This document shows positions 22,871 through 35,679 of a DNA stretch of 64,000 bases, one piece after another. Location of the stretch: assembly GCA_020631735.1 (NCBI GenBank), contig CM036201.1, positions 75,096,353 through 75,160,352 on the forward strand, read 5' to 3'. A model generated the notes under the pieces. That model was not told where the DNA came from and ran no database searches. It saw only the letters and a program-made list of their open reading frames with translations. Source of the DNA: Saccharum officinarum. Its lineage: Eukaryota > Streptophyta > Magnoliopsida > Poales > Poaceae. Both the position numbers and the translations under genes were made by a program. Positions within the stretch are counted from its first letter, which is position 1, and each line of letters starts with the position of its first letter.

Positions 22871-25800
22871 AATTGCGTCCTAAGATTCGGAATGGAAGAC
22901 CTTTTAAGGAAGAGAGGCACGTTATCAAGTTCCCAACATCTGCTATAGCATTCAGCTACAAAGCTTCAACATCGGTGAATAATTTGGCCAAAGGCACTTC
23001 CTGATACTTACTCTTCCTGGTAAAATTTGTCTGAAGAATTTCCTTCATTGACTTCCATGAAGCATTGTTACTTTGGGATGAATCCAAGGTGATGCAGTAC
23101 TTCATTCTTAGTGTATAGAGGTCATTTGGTCGATGAGCTAACCACTCACAAGTATCTGATTCTTTAGTGAACACAGCATAGTCCGTATGAACTTTACACT
23201 AACCAAAATTTTCAGAAGTATAGTCGTTGAAATGATTTTATGTTCACAAAGTTTGAAAAATAGCCCTCTACCAGAATGGCTTGAGCGCAACCTTCCAAAT
23301 GGGGTGAGATCATAGATGACAAACATCCTCTGAGGTTATAGGATACTGACTATCCAATAGACATGGTCTATGTTGGTCGTAAATGTTCAATCCTTCCGAT
23401 ATCAACTAATGGAAAACTACTTAAGGTTCCATGTGTGTAGTTCTCTTTCTCTAATTCTTTACTTTAGCTGATAGAACACCTTGCACTATTTGTGTGATTG
23501 TCCAAGATGGAATTGACTTGATCACAATGGCTCTAGAAGATAGAGTATCGCTCAAGTTGTTGACTAGTTGATTAACTTCTTGTTGGTTATTGCCCTGTAA
23601 GACTTCGTAGCTACCAAGGAGTCATTACCTAGTTGGAGATTAATGTTCTTATTGGTAACTAATCAGTTGTCTCTCAACACTAAAAAATCCAAATCTTCAC
23701 TCTTGACCACAATAATCGTGGTTGACGCAGAACGAATGGTTGCCATCGAGGTCAGCAGATAAGGAGTCACACCAGAGATGATTGATTTCGATTGTATGGT
23801 CATTATGCACACAAGATTGAGACTTGGATAGCTCCGGTCATATGCATAATGCGCCAATCGATTCTCATCCCACAGATAACTTGTCCAACATTAAATGTTG
23901 TGTGTCCTTTTTATCCAACAGAAATGAGACACTTTGCTCACTAGATGACGTTTGTCAATACTAGGACAACTAAGTAGAGTCACTTGTCTACCACCTATTG
24001 CAGTCCGTTAATGTTTATGTCGGTGACCTGTTCTTCAAAGGTTATTCTCTTAGCAAGTTCAGGAGGAAGCTCTACTACTTTTGGTCCAATATAAGGGTCT
24101 TTTGATAAGATATGTAAAGACAACCAAGGAAGAAGGTCACGTGAAAATCACATCAGTGTTGTTCTGCAATGGATTACGATTAGAAACCATGATACCAGCG
24201 CGTGCCGAGCAGCACAACCTTGTGTGTGCACCCACAGGAGGCTCCCGGTTTCGTCGCGGCACCATTAGTTGCTACTCATAACACCATTACTGAACATACA
24301 CCCGATGAGAAATTTCAAATGGCATAGATTGGGTTGATAAGGTAGATGCACAAATTTGCAAGCACATGATGTAGAGGCCATAGCAGAGAGACGTTGCGTC
24401 ACACTAGCTAACCTTTGGGAGAGGTAACCGGAAGGTCCAACATGGATTTGGGTACGGTCTCTACAACTGGCAATGTACGAACCATGGTCAAAGGCTAGCG
24501 TTGATGAAAGTTAACTTGGTTGGTCAGTCAACAAGGGTCTTCTCAAAAAGGGTTGCAAAACATCCACGACTTATGTAAACATATAGGAGAACTCAACTTT
24601 GGGCTTTTGGTCAAGCAAAGACATGGATACAAACATTCAAGGGCTAACCACCAAGTCTACAGGCTTAGGCTCCTAAGAGAGAGAACCTAATTGCAGACAA
24701 CACCAAGAGATCATTTCACGTAACTCAAGTGTTGCCCTAAGATAAAGCTATTCGACACTCGCATGCTTACTGAGGACAAACAAGGTGACAACTATGGCAC
24801 TACCTAGATAACACTCATACATACAACATCAGTCAAGCAGACATCTGAGAAAATTCAAATGATTGAGCTTAAGCAACCAATCCAAAGCACAAGGCTCACC
24901 TAAAATAAGCATTCATCTCAAACACGAACTAACTACAAGTTTAGCTCAAAACAAACGCTAGCTAAGGTGACTAACTTAACATGTGCACAGAATCTAGACA
25001 GCAGCATAGTAACTACTTGTTTCAACCATAACAGAGGTTGTAGACCTTCTATAAAGGTGATACTAGACTTTCTAGATAGCTTAAGAAGATGACTACACTT
25101 TAGTTATTCATACCAACAGCTAATTTATAGATTAACATGACCAAAATTGCTAATGTTTCAGATCTGTACCAATATGGACAGAAAACTGACAAGAACTTTA
25201 AAGATGCATAATTAAAGTTCTAGGGACACAACAAGGCTGAGCCTTCACTTTATGTAAAGCTTATTAAGTTGTCTATAACTTTCTTATTATCAGATTAAGA
25301 TGATTCTACAGCTAACAAGGCCAAACAAGACAAAGAAGACATCTCCGCCCAGATTTGGACAGATTCTGTCATTCCACTTTGCAAGCTCATAACTAGAGAT
25401 TTAGACCCCCCCCCAATTAGTGCAATAGGACATTTTGGAAAGCTTAGAAAAAGTACTACACTTCTTCTATTATCTTCAAGACATGATTCCACACACACCT
25501 AGGCCAAACAAACCAAACATTCAGATCTATTCAGAGCATAAGCAAAACCTGACAGCAAACTTCTACAGGTCATAACTCCCAAACCATAAGGCTTAGTGTC
25601 ACGAAATTTTAGGACAAACTATATAAGTAAGTTAGCTACAACTTTGGTATTCTCCAAAACTACAGAAAACACCATTATGACCACAAAAACATCACTACAA
25701 CAGAAATCATTCTAGCAGCCAACGTCCTACAATCAAAACAAAGCTTGTCTTTGTTCTACTTAACAAGAGAGTACACAAACATGTTATTCTAGTAGCTCTA

Positions 25801-26772
25801 AATTTTTGTTACCTTAGACCAACATGAATTTAATTCATTCATGAGAATCCATAATTACTTAAGTGAGGTCTAAAGCATTGGCAAACGCTTGGGTGAGCAA
25901 CATAGAGTAAGGCATTCTTGTTTAGCTTCACACAAGAAAGATAGTCTACTACAATGATCACAAGTTACTTAATATAGAACAAGGGTGAGAGAAGCATAGT
26001 TATGCATAAAGCAACAATCATGAAGATACATGCTTCGTCCTATTCGTCCTCACAAGATTGCCAACCTAAGGTGGCGATCACGTTCTATGTCGGTGGCGTA
26101 ACACGCACTCTCTCGATATATAGCTAGTCGACAGCTACATTCGACTTACGCATTCGTGGTTAGCGTACCTGCAGAAAAGTTTCATTGCAGCCCAACATTT
26201 CCCCAATATAGCACACAAAGAAAACAGGAAGGTGAAATTCTAAGCACTCCCATATACATATACCCTTGTATACGTACATGTGGTACCAAAACTACCCGAA
26301 TCATCAATCTCCCATAATTAAGTACCTTCATACATACATGTGTATAACATGTAAATAATCCAGTAACCAAAACTAGCTCTCCCCTAGACCGCGGGTTGTA
26401 CGGTCATGCTCTCACAACTCACACTTACCTGAGCGTAGGTGCGAAGTTGCATAAAAGTAAACTAGCAACATATATGGCTATTTCATATATGACGGCTACC
26501 TCTAATCCAACACACCGGGTAGCATAGTGTGGGAGAGTTATCACGCATACATACCTTGGCCTGGGCGTAGATGCATAAATGAAAAACCCCCAAGTTAGTA
26601 CTTATATAAGCCACCTAATAATCCTTATATGGGCATAAGGAAATTGACCACTGGCATACTTATATTTAGAATTCAGTTTTCACAAACCTATATATAGCTA
26701 TAAGTTGATAAAACTGATTTTATAAAACAAATCCTTTGTTTTAAATACACATACGACCAGTTTAATGTTGAA
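22871..26772 (-). other. Non-coding interior of the LARD-like element
   Basis: About 3.9 kb with no recognisable gag, protease, RT or integrase on either strand; frames are short and interrupted. A 72-codon minus-strand frame (23174-22956) lies just before the polypurine tract, but I recognise nothing in it. The segment next to the primer site (about 26160-26790) matches the leader of the nested gypsy element at about 13500-14062. Confidence 0.7.
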
Positions 26773-26790
26773 TCTTGCTCCGATACTAGC
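26773..26790 (-). other. Primer-binding site of the LARD-like element
   Basis: Directly after the 5' LTR the minus strand reads GCTAGTATCGGAGCAAG, a variant of the tRNA-Met-complementary TGGTATCNGAGC site usual in plant LTR elements. Confidence 0.7.
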
Positions 26791-29700
26791 TGTAACAAAA
26801 CCGTCCAAATTATAAGAGCACAAGTACAAAAACAATCACCGAAGTGATCAAATTCTCGCACTTGAGCCCATATAACTCCGGTAGTCCAATAAAATCATGA
26901 GGGATTTCAAACCAACCAACATACAAGCCAAGATCATAGTGATTCAACATAACAAGTCACATGTTACATCCATTTCACAAGTAATTCAACATACATCGGA
27001 GTTCAACCTAGTTATTACAACTTAAGTTCAAAAGTAGCGGAAGCAAAGTAATTTGAAACTAACATTATTCTTATTTCAAATACATGCCAGTACAACGGTC
27101 GACTTCCAACAAAAGCATTAGAGATAAGGTAAATAAGAAGGATCATGCCCATGATCACACTCTGCCACAAGGCAGGAGCCAACCAACTCTTGCAGTCGCC
27201 ATGATACATCACAACCTGCAACAAGTGGGGACAAAACCCTGAGTACGACAAAGTACTCAGCTAGACTTACCCGTTAGAAACCAGAAATAAGGTGACACCA
27301 AGGATCATGCAAGGCTGATATAAAGTGGGGCTAGCTTGACAACATTTTGCATAAAAGCTTAATATAGATGATCAATCATTAATGCTTAAGCATCAAGTTA
27401 ATTATCATTAACCTATCATCTATATTAGAACCTGTACTAGAGCACTCACTTTATTAGGAGCAAACAATATTAATCATAGCAGGTATAAGTTGAGGCAATC
27501 TTTCCATCGTGATCCAATTAACCATCCGTTTAATTTAATTGAATCTACGTTGCCGCTGCTCAAGTCAAGTGCTCACTAACCGGGAGCGACGGCGATTTGA
27601 ATCGAATTCCTATCCAGCTGGAGGGGTATTTCTAACACTCACCGAGTCACGCCTGGCGAGGGCTGCTCAGGTCACCTTTGGTACAGTTCAGGAGCTGCGG
27701 GTCCGACTGATGCCGCATCCCCAAGAGCGACACTCTGCCAGGTGCTAGGGACTCTAACCCCCCTTTGGACTCACGCCAATGTCCCCAAGCATAACGTTTC
27801 TCTCCTCCAAGATGCGACCTACCAGTCGATTCCCGGCCTGAACTGTATTACTCGGATTCGCGGTCGGAACGGCTTATCCGATCAACTAAGTGTTAGACTG
27901 CGTTCAACATGACTCATGGACATACAGCGAATCGGTCCTTAAACGACTCAGACGGGGATAGATTCACACCCAAGACCTCTATGCCTTGTTGCTTCACTAT
28001 CGTCATCCCGCCCGGTCTCATTTCATTTTATTAACACATGGTTCCATTCCACGATAGCACATATAGCCAACCGTGCCATATATGAATATCCCTATATCTC
28101 GCAGGTGATAGGAAATCACCTGACTTCTACCGCTTAAAGCAGGGCTAAGCATCTACTCGATCCTAATCTATGTAGGATTCAAGGATTCATATATCTGGAT
28201 AAGGAATGATATAATGCAGCAAGGTTTTAACCAACTCCTACCACTTAATACAACAATACTTATAACATATATAGAATTAATTGCTTTGAAGGTAGGAGGC
28301 TTATAATGCTCCGGGGCTTGCCTGGGATCCGACTTAAGTCAGAGTTTGTCAGAAGAACTCGCTTGGCGAGCATTTCCCTTCGGGATGGATCCACCAACTC
28401 CATCTTCGGGTTTGGCTCCACCTCCGGTCCTTCACGTGTTTCAGCTAGCGTATCTAAATGAGGTGCAATAATGCATATGTATGAATGCATAGAAGTGCAA
28501 TAAACAAAGTAATCAAATAAGCATACCAAATTCACGTAAGCACCTAGAGCTAATTAATTTAATCCTCACTAAGGCATAACATAGAAGAGGACAAGCACAT
28601 CAATCAAGGCACAAGTCTTATAAGATTACAGGGTACCAATCCCAGTATCAAGTAGTGACCCCAACACACTTATGTAACTCAAACTATTCTTAACAGAAAA
28701 ACTCAGAGTTGCAATCAGCATGAACAGTCCAGAAATCACATCATTCCAGAAGCTACACAATTCCAAATGACATGCAAGAGGATAATATGGAAAGCTTATA
28801 AAATTGCCTACTATTCATTAAATATCCCCTAAGCCTAATTCCCAAGTTAAATAGGCCGAAAAGATAAAACTACAGAATCTGGTCTGCTCCAAACAGAGAG
28901 CAACCAAATCTGGGACCTGACTTTAAACATCTATAACTCAAAAACTACTCAGTCAAATACCACCAAATTTTAAGACAAGCTAGATACATGAATTATATAC
29001 AACTTTGCTATAGACAATATGCTCAGAAAATATCATTAACATGGGGTAATTTACATTGCCCCCAGAACTGTCCAGAAACTAATAATCGCAAGAAATAATT
29101 ATTAACATATGTTGCAAACATATAACTGGACAAAACCAACTTTATCAACATTTCATACATGACTAATGTATACCATAAAGCATAGTGTCTAATGTTAGAT
29201 AAATTATTTTCATACACTTCTTAACTTATCTTTAGATAATTAGGTGGAATTATGAACACATACCAAAAATGCTCAATAAATTATACTAAAATTACAGTGT
29301 CCTACAAATGCTCCTAAAAGTCTACTGTCCAAATTTCAACCATTTGGACATGTATATCAACCTCTATGAAAAAGACAAATGGCTAATACAATAAATCATG
29401 TGAGAGCAAGTTAAACCTAAAAGTCCATATTTTCTATGAACACATGGCCATAGTATGAATCAACATGATAGAGAAACATCATACTAAGGTAATGAAACAA
29501 CATTTTCCATTTTATCAATTATATATTATTTACAAGCTATTTATCAAGCCATAAACAAGTTAAATCAATAACTTGATCATACAGTAAGCAATGACCATGA
29601 AATTTATATCATAGTACATTCATAGCATGGAAAGACTACCATAAAAATTTCACAACATTTGGAGCAACACAACTCAAGATATAAAAATGACAAGCAATAT

Positions 29701-32313
29701 AATGTGGATTTCCTTATTTATCAAGGTCAAATCAAAACCTTAAGAAAACAGTGAACAAATAGTGTGTTTGATATTTTTCCTAGCTTGTACATGTTATCAT
29801 AAAATTAACAAAATAAGAATCACTATTTTTTGAGTTCTAGAACTCAAGATATGGCTCTGGTCAAGTTTATAAGCATTTTCAGAGCATTTTTAAATCTTAA
29901 ATAACAACATCAGAAAACATCTACAAACATGTAACATTTTATTACTCTACTGCATAGATCTATTCTCAAGGTTTTCAAAAAGTCTACATTTGCTATTTTT
30001 GGAATTACCTAGCAGGAGATATGAATTTTTGAAGACTTAACAAAATTCTGAAATTCAAAATCAGCATTACCTAACCCTAACTGCATTTGCTAGGCGTACC
30101 CGGTTGTTTACCCAACTCAGCCACTACTTAAACCGACACGTGGGCCCCACGGTCCGGTCAGGCCCGCTTGTCAAACTCACACAGAGAGAGACAGAGAGAG
30201 GGGATCGCCTCCCTCCTCTGGACGCCCGAAAAACAGAGGAGTCGCCGGACTTGCGGCTCTGGCCGGCAAGGGCGGCGCCGGCGGCGAGCGGCGGGGCTGT
30301 GATGATGTCCTGATGTGCACACATCCAAGGGAGGTAGTAGCTCCCCCGGAGACCCCTCATGGCGCCCTAGCCACGAGCGTCGGTGGCAAGGGACGATGGC
30401 GACAGGCGGTGGCGGTGCTCCGGTGACGAGACTTGAGGCGAGGAGCGCAGGATGTGCAGCGTGAGGTAAGGAAGGTGGTGCGCTGGTTCATTCGGGCGGA
30501 GGGAAGCCGATGGGCAAGAATGGCGGTGGCGGCTCGGAGCTCAACCATGGCGGCCATGGCGACCCGGCTCAGGCAGCGGCACTCCGGCTGCGAGCAAGGC
30601 GTCCAAGGCGCGCGCATGGGAGGGAGAAGGGGTTGGCGAAGTCGTTGGCGCACGCAGCTGTGGCCGTGGTGGCTTGACGCGTCAGGGATGGCAGCGGCGG
30701 CGCGAGCTCTGCTTGCGGCGGTAATGGCGACAGCGGCCGCGTTCGCGCGAGGGGAAGCCAAGCGAAGCCAAGGAAGAGGCAGAGGGGGCGAGCGGAGAAA
30801 TGGAGATGCTCGGGCATCCACCACCGAGGGCGCTGGGGGCGTGGGGCACGCGTCCAGGGAGTTGGGGCCGCGGCTCGAGCATGGCGGCCACGCACTGGGG
30901 CACGCGTCAGCCGTTGAGGCCATGGCGTGAACAGGTGGCGTGCAACCGAGTGACTCCGGTTGGGCGGGTTTTTGGGCCTCCTACAAGCTGAATTAGACTT
31001 TGGGCCAAGAACCAAAGTTGTTGTCCACGTAACCCTCTACATTTTTTGTTTAAAGTGCAAGGTCATTAGTGTTCTGGTTTAGGAGATAATTAGCATCTAA
31101 GTTGGCAATGTCAACACATTACTAACCAATAAGGAAACTAAATTTTGCTGATCAAAATGAGGTCAAACTTAAGCCAACTTTTTGCATGATCTACTACACC
31201 ACATACACTCCAACTTTTGTTTTGGGACCATGTTAAGTTATTTAACAACATTTCGAGAACGCGGCATGTCAACATGTCAAGACCAAGTAGTGATAAAACG
31301 ACTTTTTGCTGTTTTGGAAGCTCTTATTGAAGGTCCAACTAAGCTCCATTTGGAGTGACACTTGATCCATTGTTTCCATCATGAAAAGTACTACAACTCA
31401 TATTAAGGAACCTAATTGAGCTACCATATGAAATTGGAAGATAAAATGTCACGAACATGTTGACTTGATGCTACCGATTAGGGACTTAAAATATGCTAAG
31501 TGTTGGGAAACAGCCCTAAATTTGACTTGTGGGCCCTTTTTGAGCATGTTCCACACATTTTCATGACTTGACTCTTAAACAAAGTTTGTTCCTTATAAAA
31601 TTCTCTACAACTTTATAAAAGAGTGCATAGTCATGCAAAGCTTCTAGGTCACACTTTTGAAATGGTCAAACAAAAGGGTTCTAGGGTCCATACATGGTCA
31701 ACCATCACTTAGAAGCACATTTAGCCAACATGATCAACATGAAAATTGTTCCATTAAGTGTCCTAAGTGTAGTTAAGGTTTTGTAGAGGCCAAACATACC
31801 CACCATGCATAGGTTGCACAAAAGTGTAGGCCTCACATGCCTTGAAACATCGAATTCAAGTGAAATGCTATAGTTGTTTCATGTGATTGTTTCAAGATAC
31901 ATGCTACTCATGTTCCACTAGGGTGTTCCACATGTGTCCAAGCTATGTTGCACATGTTGCATTTGTATGTTGCATAAACACTAGTTTCCATGGGATGTAA
32001 GGCAGGTTTTAGTTATAATCCAAACAAGCATATAACTTATCATTTCATGTGACTTTTTGATTCCAAACTTCATGAAACTTTTCCAGGGATCAATATAGAT
32101 AGGTACTAAGGTGAGACACATGAAGGTATTACAATAACACCATCCAAGCATATATCTTTGAAAATGGCCTATATATAAAGCAATGGTGCAACATCCAACT
32201 TTAGGTTAGGCTCATCTCCATAGGTTGACCTTGACATTGTCATCTCCACTGAATCTGTCATGTTTGAGCTCAAACCCACTGCTTAATGAGTGACAAACAC
32301 CTGGGGTGTTACA
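26791..32313 (-). repeat. 5' LTR of the LARD-like element (5.5 kb)
   Basis: It starts TGTAACACCCC at 32313 and ends GTTTTGTTACA at 26791 on the minus strand. It contains a GC-rich island (about 30100-30960) in AT-rich DNA; the long frames there on both strands are compositional. In the first 990 bp from 26791 I count roughly 19 differences from the other LTR, mostly transitions, about 2 percent, which points to recent insertion. Confidence 0.85.
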
Positions 32314-32318
32314 ATTAC

Positions 32319-34090
32319 CATCCTATACAGCTATACTGAACATCTGCAAACCCAATACATGCTTTTCATGTACACTATTACCATAAAGGATCAGATGCTC
32401 ATCACAATATTTTTCAGGGGACAACGATACATAAATACTCAAATACATAAGCCAGGACTGCACAAAGCATTACTCTGGCACAAATGCAAGCCGTGAGTGA
32501 CTGTGTTGTCACTTGTGTCATTGTGGGAATCAAATACAGGGATCTAAAATACATCCTGGAAGTCTGGAACTTAACCAGCAGCAACGAACTCCCGTCTGGG
32601 CACAAATGGCCATCACATGCTAAACCCTAGCTACTAATGCAGACATTAGCTAAATTTTGATTAATGTGATTCCAAAAGAACTTGTATTTAGGTTTCACTA
32701 AGTAACTACTTTTTGACACTTTTGCATTTTCAAGATTTAGTGCTGAGCTCGCCTGAATATCAGCTTTGTATGAGTTAATGCATTTGAGCATCAATCAATT
32801 AATACTTTGATGAAGTAGAAGTACTGAATATGCCATACTTGATATGTAGTGCCTGAAAGAAAATGATTATAAACTCATAACAAATTCTTAAAATCTGAAG
32901 CTCAGCACCATAAAATAAAAGAAATGCAACAGTACATATTATGGAATACCTTTATCGGCTTTCTTTGCTTCAGTTTCACCTTCACATCAACTCCATTCTC
33001 AATAATTGCATGCAACACAACCTTAATTTTTCCTTCAATCCTATCCCCTTTCCTTGGTGTATACAGTGCATTGTGAATATCATCCTCTAACGCACGCTTT
33101 GCAAGCAATGCACCAACTGCTGCACAAGCCTTCATACCCTTACCCTTCTTTGAACCAAGATCAAACTTCATATCCTTTGATATAGAGTGTGCAACCGCAA
33201 CCACCCTGCTCGTCACTCGGTGCACAAAGCAAGCACGCACTGACCCCTTTGCAACATGTATATCGAGGCAGAAAGGGTGGTGGTAAGGATCAGTCATCTG
33301 GTTGAACGTTGGCATCCGTTCCCGCTTCACCTCAACCATGTCATCATCTCTAATTGCACGCTTTGTTGGCTTTGGAGCATTGGAAGAAACAGACTTGGCA
33401 GGCTCCACCTTGCATTCCTTTGGGTTCTTTGCATTGGTTTTGTCCCTATTCTTGCTTCGGCGCAAGGGCAGGCTGTTCTCCTCGTACTCTTTGGATTGTC
33501 GGTCCAGCTTGTAGAACAACTTCTTGCGGTGCCGCATGTCATCGATCTCATCGTTAAAGTCTTGCACTTCACTATCGTCATTCCGGCTGAGGTCATCCAG
33601 GTACTCATTGCCCCTTGCGGCCTCCGAAGAGAAGCCGAAGTACGGGGTCCAGAGGTCAGAGTCAACCACATCAATGTGGAAGCCGGACCCAAGAAGGTCA
33701 GAACTGGACTGAGGTGTGCTTTGGGCAGCCAGACTTGAACATATGGAGACTGGCGCTGCGGTGGTGCAGCCAAGGCTTTGGAAGGGAGGATGGAGAGTTC
33801 ACGGCAAAGAAAGAGGAGTCCGGAGAGCTGAGGCGTCCGAGGCAAGCACCGCTGCCGTGCATGGAGAAGCAACTGCCACAGGGACATTTCTGCAAACACA
33901 CTGCGCAGTAAGGATGGTGGTGTACAGTTGATAATTAATGCCAAAAAATCAAAGTTAGTGTGTAGGATACATACATGTAAATATTGGTGATTGGGACAGA
34001 TTCGAATGCATATAGCTTGGGGATGCTTGGTTCAGTACACCAGGAAGGGAAGGGAAGGGAAAGGGCGGCGTACCTAGGCCCTGTTTGTTT
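32319..34090. repeat. Segmental duplication, copy A, right part
   Basis: Matches 61206-64000 in the same orientation: the 3' flank, the uL18-like gene and its upstream region. About 1 kb present in copy B (about 61565-62580) is reduced here to a short junction near 32650-32672. Confidence 0.8.
32824..33887 (-). pseudogene. uL18-like (L18p/L5e) ribosomal protein gene, copy A, frameshifted
   Basis: Paralogue of the intact copy at 62726-63804. The main exon spans 33887-32950, one base shorter than in copy B: near 33724-33728 copy A has TTTGGGCAG where copy B has TTTGGGGCAG. This shifts the frame after PQRQSPYVQV. The domain half stays open from an internal ATG at 33669 (MVDSDLWTPYFGF), so a 5'-shortened product lacking the N-terminal 70 or so residues is possible in principle. 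The splice donor after KQRKPIK (32949) and the acceptor at 32853 are kept. The retrotransposon complex inserted about 0.5 kb beyond the last exon. Confidence 0.7.
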
Positions 34091-34260
34091 TGGCTATTCT
34101 GAGACTAGCTGAACTGAGAAACTGAATTTTCTGAAAGCTGCTGCCTGCAAAAGCTGATGGCTGGAGACCCTGGGTGTTTGGCAATCTTGATTATTTCAAG
34201 TTGATTGTTTGTCCTGAGCGCAGAATGACTTGTATGCCCGCCCCTGAGGCTGATGATAGC
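33890..34260. other. Upstream region of uL18-like copy A
   Basis: A 3' splice-type TGTTTGCAG directly precedes the coding ATG (minus strand), so an upstream non-coding exon is likely. A GGGAA repeat lies at 34044-34063. From 34079 the sequence GGCCCTGTTTGTTT begins a MITE-like segment also seen at the very end of copy B. Confidence 0.4.
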
Positions 34261-34999
34261 TCATCTGTTTACCACATCAAAGCAAAAGGCAACAGCAGTA
34301 ATATTTTTTTAGTTTCTTAAATAGAAATTTGGTCACACATGACAACAAAACCAAAGTCACATGGAAATACATGATATATCCAATAATTGGGAGGGCTACA
34401 TTTTAATCAAGAAAACACTACTATTCTGTTCCCATGTCCTCTTCATATTCAAGTCACATTTCCACTGAATATTATGAGCAGTCAATTTTTCCATGCAAAT
34501 ATCTATGAAAAATTCTATGTGACACTGCATCCCATCCCACGCTACTCTAGGCTCGGAGTTTTTCATGTACATACACTATGCCACCTATTTCCATGAATAT
34601 ATGGATAAAAAGGTTGCACAAATCAACTAATTGACATGGACACATACTTTGACTCCAAAATAGCAAGAGATAGACCAAAGGATAAATGGCAGTTCGAAAT
34701 TGATACATATATATGTAATTTGCAAACAACAACTGCTGAAATACTAGCCATTTCTATATTAGTATGCCTTGCTGAAATTCCATACATGCTAGTTTAACAA
34801 GTCTGTATTATTAACAAAAATATTAAGGCCAGTGCATGCACCTGACACCAAGTATACTATGAACAGAACAATCTTTCAGGACAAATGCAAGCATAGACAC
34901 ATGATAGCTAATAGTCTGTAACAAGCAAGCATACCAGTAGATCATCGGTTGCAAATGGCCTAGACAGAGCAAATCGAAAAACAGGAGTTAATCTCACGC
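34261..34999. other. AT-rich intergenic or intron sequence
   Basis: No recognisable gene or repeat structure; short frames only. If the GC-rich block at 35.0-35.6 kb is the first exon of the uL18-like gene copy A, this is its first intron. Confidence 0.3.
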
Positions 35000-35270
35000 A
35001 TGTTTTTAAAGGAGAGGGTGGATAAGCAGGAACTAACCTCAGGGGTCGGGCCGGCTGCCGGCGACTCCGGGCGGCCAGCGGGCTTCTCCGGGCGGGCTGG
35101 CGGCTCCGGACGGCGCTACTCCACGGCCTGGGGCGGGGAGGAGGGCGAGGGGAGGCGCTGCTGTGGGAAGATTACTCGCCCAAGTGAATTATTCAGACTA
35201 AACTACGGGTTGAGGAATCAAGGCAACTCGTCGAGCGAAACAACTGTAAACTGAATCTTGGAACAACGAA

Positions 35271-35605
35271 CTCACGGGGACGGGCGACTGCTGACGGCGC
35301 TAGAGGGCGGGGACGCGGAGGCGCCGGAGGAGTGTACGGCAGGGCGCTGGAGGGCGGCGCCGTCGCTCCTGGGCGGCCCAGGTGCGGGCGGGGTTCGACG
35401 CTCGCCTCGGCCAGGGAGACGCGAGATGGGCCTTTCGACTCACGGGGAAGAGCGATCGCTGACGGCGCTAGATGGTGGGGACGCTGAGGCGGCGGAGGAG
35501 TGCACCGCAGGGGCGCTGGAGGGCGGCGCCGTCGCTCCTGGGCGGCCAGGTGCGGGCGGGGTTCGACGCTCGCCTCGGCCAGGGAGACGCGAGATGGGCC
35601 TTTCT
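35271..35605. repeat. Tandem duplication, 168 bp x 2, GC-rich
   Basis: Two copies, 35271-35438 and 35439-35605, each starting CTCACGGGGA and ending GAGATGGGCCTTTC. They lie in a GC-rich island (35030-35640) that may hold the 5' UTR exon and promoter of the minus-strand gene at 33.9 kb. A plus-strand open frame covers both repeats but has no protein-like features. Confidence 0.75.
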
Positions 35606-35679
35606 TCCGTTTTAGGCCTTCAATTCTTTTGGGGGCTCAAAGACCTATTTGGACTGCCCTGGCCCATTCAGCCGAGGTA

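Larger units (their letters stand above)
6899..32313 (-). mobile_element. LARD-like LTR retrotransposon with 5.5 kb LTRs, carrying a nested gypsy element
   Basis: Exact 5-bp target duplication ATTAC at 6894-6898 and 32314-32318. On the minus strand each LTR begins TGTAACACCCC and ends GTTACA. The LTRs are 26791-32313 (5' LTR) and 6899-7886 plus 18313-22852 (3' LTR, split by a nested insertion). The interior 22853-26790 has a tRNA-Met-type primer site at one end and a polypurine tract at the other, but no gag or pol. Without the nested insert the element is about 15 kb. Huge LTRs around a non-coding interior are the hallmark of LARDs, which need proteins from another element. Confidence 0.85.
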
